This document shows, in pieces, positions 23,441 to 34,594 of a stretch of DNA of 64,000 nt. Position numbers and translations under genes: made by a program. The stretch comes from Bombardia bombarda. Lineage: Eukaryota; Ascomycota; Sordariomycetes; Sordariales; Lasiosphaeriaceae. How positions within the stretch are numbered: position 1 is the first letter of the stretch; each line of letters opens with the position of its first letter. Location: contig JAULSR010000012.1 in the NCBI GenBank assembly GCA_030512295.1, forward strand, positions 186,001-250,000, written 5' to 3'. The notes beneath the pieces were generated by a model that ran no database searches, was not told the DNA's origin, and saw nothing but the letters and a program-made list of their open reading frames with translations.

Positions 23441-25508
23441 TCGCACCCGTGTCGCCCTCAACGAACGATCAGCTCCGAACGAGCATATGTTCAATCCGAC
23501 CTCGCGATGTCCCGCTTCGTCACAGAATCAGAACCAGCAGCAATACGCCTTGTCACAATCTCGAACCCTGTCTTGCTCTTGTTGCTCTTGCTCGACTCCC
23601 TATTCCTCGGGAGAAGTTGCAAGGGGTCAGACAAAGCCGCCTAGCTCGCGGCAGTCGACTCGTACCAATACCCTCACGAAAGGAGGCGCCATGGCCGGCA
23701 CGGTTCTCTCGTCTAGAGACTCGGACATGGTGATGCATAGCCTCGCAATCCCTCCCTGCATTTCCCCGCTGGGAGGTAATCTTGCCGACTTCGTGGCCGA
23801 ACTCACGGCTCTGTTCTGGTTCGAATCCATCAAGGTGTTGCAGGCGGCGGAAAATGTACAGACCCTCTCGCCCACAGCCCCAGTCTGGCGGATTACAGAC
23901 AGCGCCATTGCCTGCCAGCACTTCAAGAAGTGGGTGCATTCGGTACTGTCAACGACACAGGTCACGCAAAACGTTATTTTGCTCGCCTTGATGTTCATCT
24001 ACCGACTCAAAGTTGCGAATCCGATAGTGAAGGGCCGACCAGGCAGCGAATACCGCCTGCTAACTGTTGCACTGATGCTTGGCAACAAATTTCTGGATGA
24101 CAACACCTACACAAACAAGACATGGGCCGACGTATCAGGCATCTCGGTTACAGAAATTCACGTTATGGAGGTGGAATTTCTCAGCAACATGCGGTATAGC
24201 TTGCTGGCCTCGGAGAAGCAGTGGGAGGAGTGGCTGGTGAAGCTGGCAAGGTTTCGGGAGTTCCTGGACCGAGCCCAGCGATCTGCCTCTCCCTCCCCCC
24301 TCTTGATCCCTTCCCCAACGCACCGGGGCTTTGCCTCATCTTCACTACCGTCCCCGACTGGGACGCTGCAGTTGACACCATCTCTGCATCCGGCAGCCAA
24401 GTCCTTCAGCAAGCACTCCCCCAGTTCGAATCCATTCTCCAACAATACAGCCGGCCAGGCCTGGCCAGCCCCATATCCGGCGTACAATGCAATCTCGCCG
24501 TTGGCATTGAAGCCCGAGATGCAGACACCAAGGAAGAGGAGCTTTCCTGAGGAGGATTTGACGGAACCCGCTGCGAAGCGTACGAACCGGGTGTTGCCCC
24601 CGCAACCCCCCGTGTCATCGTTAGTGCCCACCCAAGCACCATCTCGCATGCTCGTACTACAGCAGCATCCGGTACCTCTGCCAACTCAGTCGCGGCCTGC
24701 ACAAGGAGCTTTGCCCGATCAAGTTCACCTGTCGGTACCGAATCTCACTCTGAATACGACGCACAATAGTGTTTCTAACCAAGCTTACCCTGGTGTCACT
24801 TATGCGCCACCACAAGCATCGCCTCTTTCATTGCCACCCCTTGTGCCCGGTGTGCGGGCAATGACAAGCGTGTATCCGCCCACCACAGCCTCATATGGGA
24901 CTCAACTCCCAGTCCTGTCGACAAGTGGTTCAAGTGTTCCTTCAACCGCCTCAGTCATCACTCCTACAACGGCGTATCCTCCGGTGAACTACGGCACCCC
25001 AACCAAGAGACAATCGCCTCGAAATGTCTCGACGCCAACCGCGGCGTATCCAGGGTCTTCCCCCCTTAGCGAGACATTCCATCAGCATACCCTGACTCCG
25101 ATTGGACACGTTGGCAGCACGAGCGGCGTTCATACCCCTATCTCGCACTCTCCATCCATTTACCTGCAACAACGCAACAGTCCATACAAACCAGTTCGGC
25201 ACGTGAATACGCTGCTCTACCCCGCGTCATCGGCATTCTTACAGCAATACCACTTCACCAACATAGTTCCACCGGCCCAGATGCACTACCAACCTCTAGG
25301 AAGACGAAACGAGTTTCGCACGGGCATTGTACCCGAGTTCGCTATGGTCGGTCCTGGACAACATGGCGCGGCAGCTGGGCAGCACCGTAATGTCACACCT
25401 GCTTCATACCAGCCAGTGTCGCAGGTACTGCCAACCCCTAATCAAGGGAGACCGCAGTATCCCCCGCCATTGGGACGTCCGGTGCAACCCTACTACCCGC
25501 GGAACTGA
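23145..25508 (+). CDS. Cyclin of the Pho80/Clg1 (PCL) type with long proline-rich tail
   Basis: An uninterrupted 787-codon frame. Residues about 211-380 form a PCL-type cyclin box: a first helix with FWFES, then HFKKWVHSVLSTTQ, the helix with LLALMFIYRLK, and the block RLLTVALMLGNKFLDDNTYT followed by WADVSGISVTEIHVMEVEFL. The last two are hallmarks of the Pho80-like cyclin family that binds Pho85-type kinases. Residues 1-200 are low complexity with a Cys/Ser cluster. The 400-residue C-terminal tail is Pro/Ser/Thr/Gln-rich, as in yeast Clg1-like cyclins of filamentous fungi. The first in-frame ATG was chosen; ATG 23349 (residue 69) is an alternative. The likely role is substrate targeting of a Pho85-like CDK in nutrient or morphogenesis control. 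It lies head to head with the coiled-coil gene across 17 kb. Confidence 0.85.
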   Translation: MYSTVIPSFSTLHSSFLPSPADSRSRYSQRTHPLPQPPHSPRASFFHCKAGQASFLASGLRTPPTDENMGTAYQVPKMASYENSHIHHSAYPPTMASSDRTRVALNERSAPNEHMFNPTSRCPASSQNQNQQQYALSQSRTLSCSCCSCSTPYSSGEVARGQTKPPSSRQSTRTNTLTKGGAMAGTVLSSRDSDMVMHSLAIPPCISPLGGNLADFVAELTALFWFESIKVLQAAENVQTLSPTAPVWRITDSAIACQHFKKWVHSVLSTTQVTQNVILLALMFIYRLKVANPIVKGRPGSEYRLLTVALMLGNKFLDDNTYTNKTWADVSGISVTEIHVMEVEFLSNMRYSLLASEKQWEEWLVKLARFREFLDRAQRSASPSPLLIPSPTHRGFASSSLPSPTGTLQLTPSLHPAAKSFSKHSPSSNPFSNNTAGQAWPAPYPAYNAISPLALKPEMQTPRKRSFPEEDLTEPAAKRTNRVLPPQPPVSSLVPTQAPSRMLVLQQHPVPLPTQSRPAQGALPDQVHLSVPNLTLNTTHNSVSNQAYPGVTYAPPQASPLSLPPLVPGVRAMTSVYPPTTASYGTQLPVLSTSGSSVPSTASVITPTTAYPPVNYGTPTKRQSPRNVSTPTAAYPGSSPLSETFHQHTLTPIGHVGSTSGVHTPISHSPSIYLQQRNSPYKPVRHVNTLLYPASSAFLQQYHFTNIVPPAQMHYQPLGRRNEFRTGIVPEFAMVGPGQHGAAAGQHRNVTPASYQPVSQVLPTPNQGRPQYPPPLGRPVQPYYPRN

Positions 25509-27075
25509 TTGGAAGCTCCTCTTCCCCCCAATATCATGGGGTTGTGTCATTGCATATTTAGGCGTCAATCGGATGATTTGCGACATATGTTTTCGTTGTT
25601 TTCTCTTTTACATATTTAGTACTACAGTGCATCGCTTGCATAGTATCGGCGTCGGGACTACAGGGAATATGAAGAATTGCAGTCATGGCACATTTGCTAG
25701 ACATGGCAAGGAGATCTACATGGCGTTTTGGCAGTGATACGCATTGCGATCAATTGGGTGTTTTCAGTTATGGTCGTTTTCATGGCATCTACGGTTGATG
25801 TTACTCAAAAGGGTTATTATTGCATTGATCTGGAGCTGTCTGGAGTTGTCTGTGTGCTGTCGTTTCTTTCACCCGCGAAGGGCAAGACTGGTCGAGGTGA
25901 GAAAGCCAGCTTGGCGAGGCGTTTGAACGGCCCAAAAGTTTGTCTTGTTTTGGTTTGCTTATGGCAGGGGAGCGGTGTCGTCGCCATTACAGCCCGACTA
26001 CGACTGCTCATTTCTTTCCCGGGGATCGATTGGCATTGGGAGACTTGGCTTCTTTTGGGCACAAAAGATGGATGAGATGATCCATGTGCCACCATCTGTC
26101 GTGGGCGCCACCATCATCATATTTGGTGTCTTGTCTTAGAGAGAAGGACGGAAAAGAGACAAGAGCATAAATGGTCAGCGATGACATAATGTATGGATTT
26201 ATCAATCGGCCGGCTATTTTCAATTGGACTCAGGTCAACTAGAGGCATGGGAAACAATACAACACATATTGGCATTGCATTGCATTTTGCTGAATGTCTA
26301 ATGTACTTACATCAATCGCCCGGTCTTTACCTCCAGCACCCCGGCAGGAGCAGAGAAGGCGGAGAGGGGCCAATCTCTGGGCTGGTGAGCTAGAAGCAAC
26401 AAGACCGCCAGTGACATACAACACCAACGACTAAACAGCATGCTAACCTCCATCGTATAACAATCAGCTGGTTGTTACAACCAGCCACCATGGTCGCACG
26501 CACTCGAATCTTCCCAGCAACACATCTCCGATGTCTTCAACCACGGACCCTTGAAAATGGTCAGTCATCTCAAGGCTTCTGAATGGAATAGCCACTTCCC
26601 TGACAATGTTTCTTGGCGGTTCAAGAGACGACAGGAATGTTTACAGTGATGAGGATGATGATGACGATGGCAGTAAACATTCTCACGCTTCTGCTCCATT
26701 CAGTCCTTTGCTCCATTCAGGGTTGGCTTGCCCAACACCTCATAATGTGTGCAAAGAGGAAGACATGGCATGTTGCACGGATCGACCATGGTTCAAGTCG
26801 CCATATCAGAGGCACAACAAATCGCTAGACCGTAGCCTGACCCAGCAAAAGTCCCCGTCTCAGAGAAAGGCCCATTGGCCAATCGACGAATCAAAATACG
26901 TAAAAGCTTAATGTTGGGATGCAATAGAATCGGTGAGTTTTGCTCGCTTGTGCGATCGTAGTGCTCCTAAGAACAAAAAGATCTTGGTCAAATTCGCCTG
27001 TAATTTTTGTTCATGCGTCGTGACCCAGGTGCGCTCCTTATGAATCGCAATGTTGTCGAAAATACTCATCAAACA
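25509..27075. other. Intergenic, 3' side of the cyclin gene
   Basis: This holds the cyclin 3' UTR and spacer. The ORF at 26606-26911 contains an Asp run and a duplicated short segment (CTCCATTCAG twice) but no domain. No gene is supported. Confidence 0.5.
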
Positions 27076-27181
27076 GGTTAGATGGCCGAGCGGTCTAAGG
27101 CGCCACGTTAAGGAGAACCCTTAATCCAATCAACAGATTCCGTGGTCCGAAAGGGCGTGGGTTCGAATCCCACTCTAATCA
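27076..27181 (+). tRNA. tRNA-Leu (AAG) with intron
   Basis: Acceptor GGTTAGA pairs with TCTAATC (one G-T) and discriminator A follows. The D arm has GCC/GGC, the anticodon stem is CCACG/CGTGG, a class II variable arm TCCGAAAGGG follows, and the T arm is GTGGG-TTCGAAT-CCCAC. The loop starts TTAAGG, giving anticodon AAG. It is then interrupted by about 26 bases that contain CCCTTAA, complementary to the anticodon region, as expected for a fungal tRNA-Leu intron. It marks the left edge of the decayed-gene region. Confidence 0.92.
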
Positions 27182-27325
27182 TCAACATATTTCCACATTG
27201 TCATCCACTGACCAGGATTCGCGGTGTTACCTTTTGCATTATTCAGCGGCACCACCCGTGCAATTGTCCTTTTTCAGGGGTTTGAAACAAGAATGCTTTC
27301 ATGACTTTTGATGCAGACGATGACG

Positions 27326-29091
27326 CTACATTCGGCCCTTGATCTCGTGATCCGATACAAAGTGTGCTCCTCCACCGCACCGCCAACCCCCTGCCACGGT
27401 ACCAGGAGTAACCCATAATGCACTTGGTCAGAGCCAGCAGCTCCTGCTGAACCTTCTTTTCTTTGAGCATCATCTTCTCGTGCGAGCTCAGCTTGTTCTG
27501 CAACTCTTCAAATCTGCTATTGAGGTCATCATAGCTGCCCCTCCGCCTCCTACAGCAGCAGTCTTGTTGGCAAGCAGTGCAGTTTCGGCCGCGTTGAGAC
27601 TCTTCTGCAGTTGTCTTCCCTGAGCGTCACGCTGCTGATTTCCTTTCTTCCCCTCTTCGAGCTCGGCCCATTTATCGTCGGAAACGCCGTTCTCCCTGGA
27701 GGAGCCGCGGTGGCTGTCGTCGTCGTCTGAGTCGTCCGAGTCGTTGTCTGAGTCCTGTGGGTGAGTTTGTAGTTGAGTCTCAACTCGGGGCTTGGTCTGT
27801 AAGTGGTGGGTATGGCGAAAAGTATCAACATGAGAACGTGTTGCAAAATCCTCCATAGCTCTCGGTGTGGCCTGGAGATCTTCTTCGTTCATCTTTTTGT
27901 TCAAAATATCCGTGAGCTGGGGTAGGTCAAAGTTCTCAAACCGGAAGGGCATTGCGATGGGAAACCGTCGCGAAAGTCCGGGGTTGACGTTCTGGAACAT
28001 GTTGTTGATCTTGTCTTCATAGCCAACCAGGATGATACAGCGGTCCTCCCCGGGAACTCTCTGGACCATGGCAACCAGGGCATCGATTACGCCCGTTTTA
28101 TAAATGTCCTGGCCCTGGCTCGAGTCGCCCGCGTCGGAGCATGTAGGCCTCGTCGATGACGAGAACTTTGCCGACAGTCGCTCCGAGAATCTTTTTGGTC
28201 TTGACTTCTGAACTGCCCCGCGTCTCACCAATAAAATCTGCTGGGGTTTTGAGAACAACTGTACAAAGAGCCGTCAACATAAGACAACACTATAAGTGGG
28301 ATTATTCTTACCATCGCCTCGGCTTAGGAGACCAATGTTGGCGAGGATGCTCCCGTATAGCTTGGCCACTGTGGTTTTCCCGGTCCCCGGCGCGCCGACA
28401 AAGAGCTGATTCAGGGAGAAGCGAATAGGTCTGATCTCTTTCAACTCACGGCGGTAGTTGAGCTTGGTCCTCTGGAGCATGTATCGTACAGAGTCCTTGA
28501 CCGACTCGAGCCCGATGAGCTTTTGCAGGCCAGCCCAAGCCTGACTCTTCTCAGCCGCAATATCCGGCTCGGGGCCGATCAGATCCTCCTTGGTGAGTAG
28601 GAACGGTTCAGGACTTTTACCATGTCGCTTCTCCCTTGTTATCCGACGGGCTTGACGAGTGTTCACGGTGGCTAGCAGGTTCTCGACCGCTCGCGCATTG
28701 CCAAACCAACGATTGTCACCAGATCGAGCCAGACGGCGGACAGCAACGCGCATGTAAAGGCCACTCATGCCCCCCTCAACCTCCATCTTGCCATTGTACT
28801 GTATTTCAATTTTGGCATGAAGAATCTGCCAGAGCTTAGCATCTGTGAAGTCGATAAAGCTCAGCGAGTAAGGAATGCGGCTGGACAAGCCGGGGTTGTG
28901 CTCGTGAAAAGACTCCAATTAGAGCCGGCATTGCTTAGCGGCTGCGGTGGTGGGTCGACTTCTTGTTCCTTGTCATCCAGCTCAGGGTTGGGGGAAGGAG
29001 GGTCACTTGTCGGAGCCGTGGACGCGATGCTGATGGGTGTTGTAGGTCTCGATACCCGGGAGACGTTTCGGGGGAGGGTTGCCTCAGACAT
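27326..29091 (-). pseudogene. Degenerate CbxX/CfqX-type AAA ATPase, 5' truncated and frameshifted
   Basis: On the minus strand the frame at 28918-28312 starts inside one AAA module (NPGLSSRIPYSLSF, sensor/C-terminal side). It continues into a second with Walker A GAPGTGKTTVAKLYG. A clean 53-nt intron (28311-28259) leads to KTPADFIGETRG and Walker B VLVIDEAY. Then the frame breaks: YML is followed by GDSSQGQDIYKTG only after a one-base shift near 28136. Further shifts are needed near 27540 (to reach FEELQNKLSSHEK) and at the C-run 27387-27391 (to reach the usual end WRCGGGAHFVSDHEIK, stop at 27326-27328). A plausible N terminus (ATG 29091, low-complexity Pro/Ser/Thr) abuts the middle of the first module with a stop codon between, so several hundred codons appear deleted. 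These fungal multi-AAA proteins are RuBisCO-activase-like ATPases of unknown role. Confidence 0.85.
28259..28311 (-). other. Intron in the AAA pseudogene
   Basis: Donor GTAAGA and acceptor TACAG join GGCGATG to TTGTTCTC, giving GDVVLKTPADF in frame. This shows that the locus was once a normally spliced gene. Confidence 0.8.
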
Positions 29092-30002
29092 CGTATCTAG
29101 GAACAGAAGTTGGACTGTGCTATCGGATCAGTGTATCGAGAGGGGGGCTGGAAACAGAATCGAATTTAGAACTGTCAAGAACTCAGTTTATTCTTGTCAG
29201 CAGGGGGGAATTGTCAAGACCTAAGATCAACGATAAATTTAAACACTGAATGAATACCTCATGCAGGTACTAGAAAACGGATTTGTTGAGGGTGAATAAA
29301 AGTCATCGAGCTCAGCCTGCTTTCAGACTGCATACCTGCAGGCTGGGATCATCAGAGGGCAAGGCCCTCCTCACGGCGTTTTTGCTCAGCCATGGATAGA
29401 TAATCATGGACTCAGTTGTTGAGAAGGCTCCAGGCAGCCATGCGGGCAAGTCCAGTCCGTAGTACAGTATGGACGGGAGCAAGAAGACTTGTCCCCCGGA
29501 ATTTTAAAGTGAGAAAAATGGAACTTCACTAGCAGCGGGGCCATTGATGATACCTACCTACTTGCTTGTTGCTGCAGCCGACGGCGGAAGGTGCGAGCCA
29601 TGCCATTGCCAGACCCATTGCTCAATGTTGTAGTTAATGCAAATTATGCAGGAACTGAACGACACACTTAGCCCTAACCCCGAAGGCGTGTCGAACACCC
29701 CGCACACAATGTGGCATGTTCAGCAGTTCCATCAGTTCTGGAGCATTTCCACGGGGCCATTCGGTGGGAATACGGACTGAGGATTATGCCGTTGACCGAA
29801 TCCGACCTGCCAGTTATGTACAGACGCTCATGGCCATATTCGAAGACGAGCCCCCGTCATTCCATGTCAGCCAACTGGCTGTCTGCAGCTCTGTTCCAAG
29901 AAATGGAGGAGCTGTAAAGTATTTAACCATGGACTCTTGGTTCTCTTGACGTGGTTAAACTTGAACTCTTTGTAAAACACACGACACGCGCTGGAAGCAA
30001 TC
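29092..30002. other. Intergenic region upstream of the P450 gene
   Basis: Spacer between the divergent AAA pseudogene and the P450, and presumably the P450 promoter. It also contains the short candidate fragment described separately (29716-29949). Nothing else is supported. Confidence 0.45.
29716..29949 (+). pseudogene. Possible fragment of a protein-coding gene, unknown
   Basis: A 77-codon ATG frame whose middle (RPASYVQTLMAIFEDEPPSF, then HVSQLAV) reads like real protein sequence and not like a chance frame. No complete domain is present and no family is recognised. It stops 53 bp before the P450 start. It could be a relic of a deleted gene, like its neighbours, or a chance ORF. Confidence 0.25.
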
Positions 30003-31824
30003 ATGGCCAACCACGACCTGAAGGAATGGGCCATGGCCTTATTGGGCCTTGTAAGCTACGACCTAACTCCCCCAACCCAGTGCCCCACCTGCCATTCTGT
30101 CCGAGCTAACAGCCATCCCCCACCTTTTGACAGGTGCTCCTCACCCGCCTCGTCTCTTTCGCCTACAACATCCTGCTGCATCCGCTGCGCGCCTTCCCAG
30201 GCCCGCTCGCCCACCGCGCGTCGCGCCTCCCGTTCGCCATCAACCACGCCCGCGGCCGTGGCCCATTCTGCATCCACGCGCTGCACGAGCACTACGGCCC
30301 CGTTGTGCGCGTCGCCCCCAACCACCTGTCCTTCACCGACCCTCGCGCATGGCGCGACATCTACGGCCCCCGCCATGGCCCTGAGTACATGGGCGACCCC
30401 GAAAACCCCAAGCAGCCCGTCTTTTACGAGAGCCTAAAGGGCATCGAGCCCAGCATCCTCAATGCCGACTACAGCGAGCACGCCCGCCTGCGCAGGGCCC
30501 TTGCCCCTGGCTTCAGCGACAAGGCCATGCGCGCCCAGGAGCCCCTGATCGGGCGATATGTCAGTCTGTTGGTGCGTCGCCTGAGGCAGAACTGCGAGGA
30601 CGGGAAGAAGGCGCTGAACATGGTGGCGTGGTACAATTGGACGACGTTTGACATTGTGGGCGACCTGGTGTTTGGCGAGAGCTTCGCCTGTCTGGAGGAG
30701 GAGCGCTACCATCCGTTTGTGGGCCTGGTGGTGAAGTCGCTCGAACAGGCTGGGCCCTTTACCTCGGTCGGCTACCTCGGCATGAAGTGGGTGCTGGATG
30801 AGGTGGTGACGAGGGCGTTGGCGCTGATGGGGAGCGCGCTGGAGGTCGAGGCACTGTTGGGGGGCATGAGGGAGAAGCTGGTTAAGAGATTTGCCGACGT
30901 GGCGAGGGGGGTGGAGAGGAATGACTTGTTTGAGGGCGTGGTGAGGAAGAAGGACGAGTGGGTGAGTTGGCTCCGTCTTTCCTGTCTGGCTGGTTTGAGG
31001 CTAATAACTCTGTGGCAGAATCTGAGCATGGGCAAGCTCGAGACCAATGCTGCCCTCCTCGTCGGCGCAGGGTCCGAGACCACGGCCAGTGCCCTCTCGG
31101 GAATCACCTACCTTTTGCTTCGCAACCCCGACGTCCTGGAAAAGGTGCAGCAAGAGGTGCGCGCCGGGTTCGATAGCGCCGACGAGATCACCCTCAGCTC
31201 TGTCAGTCGTCTGACCTATATGCTGGCCGTCATCAACGAGGGGCTCAGATTGTATCCGCCTGCGCTCGGTGGCCTGGTGAGGCAAACACCCGCGAGCGGG
31301 ACAATGATCGCCGGCCGCTTTATTCCTGGGAAGGTCAGACAATCTTCCTCTCTGCTTTACCATCAGGTTGATATGTGTCCGTTTCTGACCATCTATCTCA
31401 TTCCAGACCACGATCGAGTGCCAGCCGTACTCGATGAATCATAGCAGCACCAACTGGAAAGACCCATGGGCGTTCCGACCAGAGCGGTTCCTCAGCCGGG
31501 GTTCCAATGAGAAGGATGATGGACAGGCTGCCGATTTCAGTGAGGATGCCATCGAGTCTTTCCAGCCCTTCAATGTCGGGCCGAGAAACTGCATTGGGAT
31601 AAAGTGAGTCCGGAATCCAGTCCATATTGGCCCAAATCTAGGCAAAAGCTGACCACAACAGCCTGGCCTACGCCGAGTTGCGCCTGATTATGGCTCGTGT
31701 CATTTATGAGTTTGACTTGTCTCTAGGCGAGGAGAATGACGACTGGATCGAGATGCAGCACGCCTTTTCCACGTGGCTGAAGATTCCTTTAAATGTCTAT
31801 CTGAAACCTGTTGTATGGAGTTAG
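30003..31824 (+). CDS. Cytochrome P450 monooxygenase, CYP65 (isotrichodermin C-15 hydroxylase)-like
   Basis: Five exons: 30003-30050, 30134-30961, 31019-31333, 31407-31603 and 31662-31824 (516 aa). The introns have GTAAGC, GTGAGT, GTCAGA and GTGAGT donors and CAG acceptors, with CTGAC or CTAAT branch sites visible. There is a hydrophobic N-terminal anchor, then HPLRAFPGP. The I-helix has AGSETT (about 309-314), the ExxR is EGLR (366-369), the PERF motif is FRPERF, and the heme loop is FNVGPRNCIG with Cys459. All motifs are intact and the length is normal for a fungal microsomal P450. It would hydroxylate a small lipophilic substrate, taking electrons from NADPH-P450 reductase at the ER membrane. 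No polyketide, peptide or terpene synthase lies in the window, so the substrate is unknown. It is the only clearly intact gene in a stretch of broken ones. Confidence 0.92.
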
Positions 31825-32184
31825 ACTGGAGTATCTGAGACTGTCATATCAGTAAACCTGGTATGGTCGATGCTATGGCTATCGCTTGATACTCATTCTG
31901 GCTTCGAGCTAGCTATCGTCATCGGAAACAAAACTTAGGTAGCATGATACAATTCATATGTGTCGTTTCTTATATTTGATGATATGAAGAGAAAGGAAAG
32001 GAAGGGGAAGAAAGAAAAGAAAAAAAGAAGAAAAGGAAACGATCTGAGGTGAACAACATAAGCAGTGAGTGCCGCGAATCAACACCGAAAATAGCAACCA
32101 ATGGTTTCAATCTGAACGGAAATCTCCACCGAGCACTTCCACTCTCTCCCCAAGCTAGCTCCACAATTCTCCTACCCGGCACAA
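31825..32184. other. Short convergent spacer
   Basis: 3' regions of the convergent P450 and kinase genes. It contains a purine-rich run near 31985-32037. No gene is seen. Confidence 0.5.
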
Positions 32185-34531
32185 CTATTCAATAAGGCCT
32201 CCTGGACGCGTCCAGTGAGCGCCTTTCTCAGTTCTGTCATCAAGCTTGTCGTAATCTGTCATTGAAGACCTAGGCTTGCTGCCGATATATGGCAGTATTT
32301 GCGTCCCAGACTCTTCGATAGTTTGTTGGGCGATACTCTTCAACTTCGCTTCCACCCCAACGGTGCTTTCGTATTGGCGAATCTGGGGGTCTGGGTCCGT
32401 GAAGTCGGCATCAGTCAAGTCTTCGTAAAGCCTTTTAAACTCAATCTCCAGCTCCGCAGATGTGGCGCGTTTTAGATCTGCTGACATCACAATAATCATT
32501 TTCTTCTCAATGATGTCGAGTGCGTCGTGTATAAATCTTGTACAGAGAGGATGTTGATGTAGCGTGATGAACCACTTGTGTTTTGGCGGACAACCGCGGT
32601 TAGCGTATGTACAAGTAAAGTAGATTAGTGCTAGTGCCTTTGGGGGTGTTTGTGTGTCTGACACACACACTTACTTTAGTGACAGCATCTTTGACCTTTG
32701 CCACATTGACTTCAGTTGTCGCCTTGTTCATCTTCAAGATTTCGAAAAATACGTCGCTGACATGGCCAGTGATATATTTTACCGTCATGCGTTCCTTGCG
32801 AAACTCATTCCGGAGCTTTTGTCCCCCGAGAAGCCATGTCAACATCTCGAGAAAGAGACACCCCAGAGTCCAAATGTCAAACAACCTGGACACCGTTCCG
32901 CCTTCAATATCGCATTCTGGTGGCCGATAGCCGGGAGCACCAAGGACGTTCTTGTTTGGGATATAGGACCGACTGGAGTCACGATTGAAGGAGGTTAAGC
33001 CCATGTCGGAGATGACTAGGCTGCCACGGTCTGACTTGTCCTCGCCGAGATTGAACCACAGGATGTTGTCGGGTTTAATATCCCCATGTCGGCCATACCG
33101 TTTCTCTTGAGGATTTAGCTTATCATGCAGATGCTTCGGATCGTGGATGATGTGGATGGCCGCCATGATGCCTGCCATCTGCTTGGCCACCCATCTCACG
33201 GTCTCGGTATCAAACTTTGGCTCCGTGCTTTCCCAGAACTCATCCAGGTCGCAGTTTGCACAGGGAAAGAGGAAGCAGTACTTTCCTCGAAAGTTGTACG
33301 TGGCCAGGAGGGTGACGAGGTGGTTGTGGACGAGCCCATTGAAGCGTTTCAGTTGCGCGAGCTCCCGTCTGAAATCTTCCTCATGGTTCCTTGTATTTTC
33401 TTCCCTCAGAGTTTTGAGTGCGAAGACTTCATGACTGAGTTTGATCTGTAAATATACCCTGTCAATATTCTTCGGACTGGTGCGTAATAAGGTAGCTACC
33501 CTAGTTTCAATGTTGACAGCTTGGGCCCTATAATAGGGGTAGGGTGCGTCACCGTAGTGTTAGCAGTATCACGCATCCTTGACACTGTTCATTCACACGT
33601 TGCACCTAAACTAAAACAACATTCTTTCCAGGCTTCAAATTGAACTGCCACTCACCTCCTGTAAAACATCACGAAATCCGTGGCTGCTAGGGTGAATCTT
33701 GACCCTGCTCACAAATGCGAACCCCCCCTCTCTGGTGGAACGATCTATCTCGGTAAGCTGTCTGTCATTTTGCTTACACTATGGGAGAATTGTCTTGTCG
33801 GGGAATTTGTTCTGCTGCGCTTTGCGCTCTTTGTCGAATTCGAAATACGGCGTCAGAACGCGCCACTGCTTTGACTCGAAGGCTTCTTTGACAAAGTCCT
33901 TCCAATCCTGCACGCAGCATAGTGTCTGATCGGGCGAATTTCGCGCGTGAAGGGCAACCACTCCGCAGCTGCAAACCGAGTTAGGTCGGCGGCAAGTGCA
34001 CTGCTTGGTGACGGGGAGAATATCGTCTGAATGCCCGTTGTTGATAAATGACTCGATGTCCTCGGCCTTGTCACAAAGTGTGAGCAAGGCAAAAATACGA
34101 ATGCAGTGTGTATTGTCCTCCACAGATCCTTGCTTAGGATTGTGAATTGGTCGGATTTTATTGAGAAGGCGCTGAAGCTCATCGTTGGTGTGTTCCTTAT
34201 AGTGGATTCTCAGTTCGCGCTGAACTCTGTCTCGCGAAAGGATGCGATGCAGCAACTTTAGCGGCCAAAAACCACCGTCAGTGCCACTGCCAGAGCTTGC
34301 TATCGGAACTTTGTGGATTCTCAACAGCCTTGCAAGATCAAGGTCCGTGTCAGTAATGATTGGCAATCCGTCGGTCTCATTCTCGTCGTCTGGAGGGGTA
34401 TACGTCTTGGCTGTCCCGACACTGGTCGGAAGTTCTAAGGCGCTGTTAAGACCATCTGAAGAACCAGTTGGCTTGACTAAGTGGACGACAATACTTGGGT
34501 TAGGAGACGGGTTGTTGGGCGGGGACGACAT
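32185..34531 (-). pseudogene. Serine/threonine protein kinase gene with N-terminal fungal module, interrupted by one in-frame stop
   Basis: Exons on the minus strand: 34531-33656, 33445-32675 and 32574-32185, with clean introns (donors GTGAGT and GTAAGT; acceptors TACAG and CAAG). The N-terminal module of about 250 residues contains QDWKDFVKEAFESKQWRVL and PYFEFD, as in the second kinase below. The kinase domain has the Lys of FALKTL, the catalytic loop HGDIKPDN, SDMG in place of DFG, GYRPPE, and DIWTLGCLFLEM. The start was put at ATG 34531 (MSSPPNN), because the frame upstream has only a TTG. A TAG at 33781-33779 falls just after ILP, where the paralogue has Phe, and the same frame then continues into REGGF. 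So a single nonsense change splits module and kinase. It could be a pseudogene, a read-through or bicistronic case, or a base error. Confidence 0.8.
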
Positions 34532-34594
34532 CTTATGAGATCTCCAGTCCGGTATGCAGGAGGCAAAGAACCCAGTGTTCGGTCGCTGGGGCAA

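Noticed and set aside
30962..31018. Continuous reading frame through the second P450 intron
   Set aside because: The intron is 57 nt with no stop, so the frame stays open, but GTGAGT, a CTAAT branch site and GGCAG are all present. Removing it gives the standard I-helix approach.
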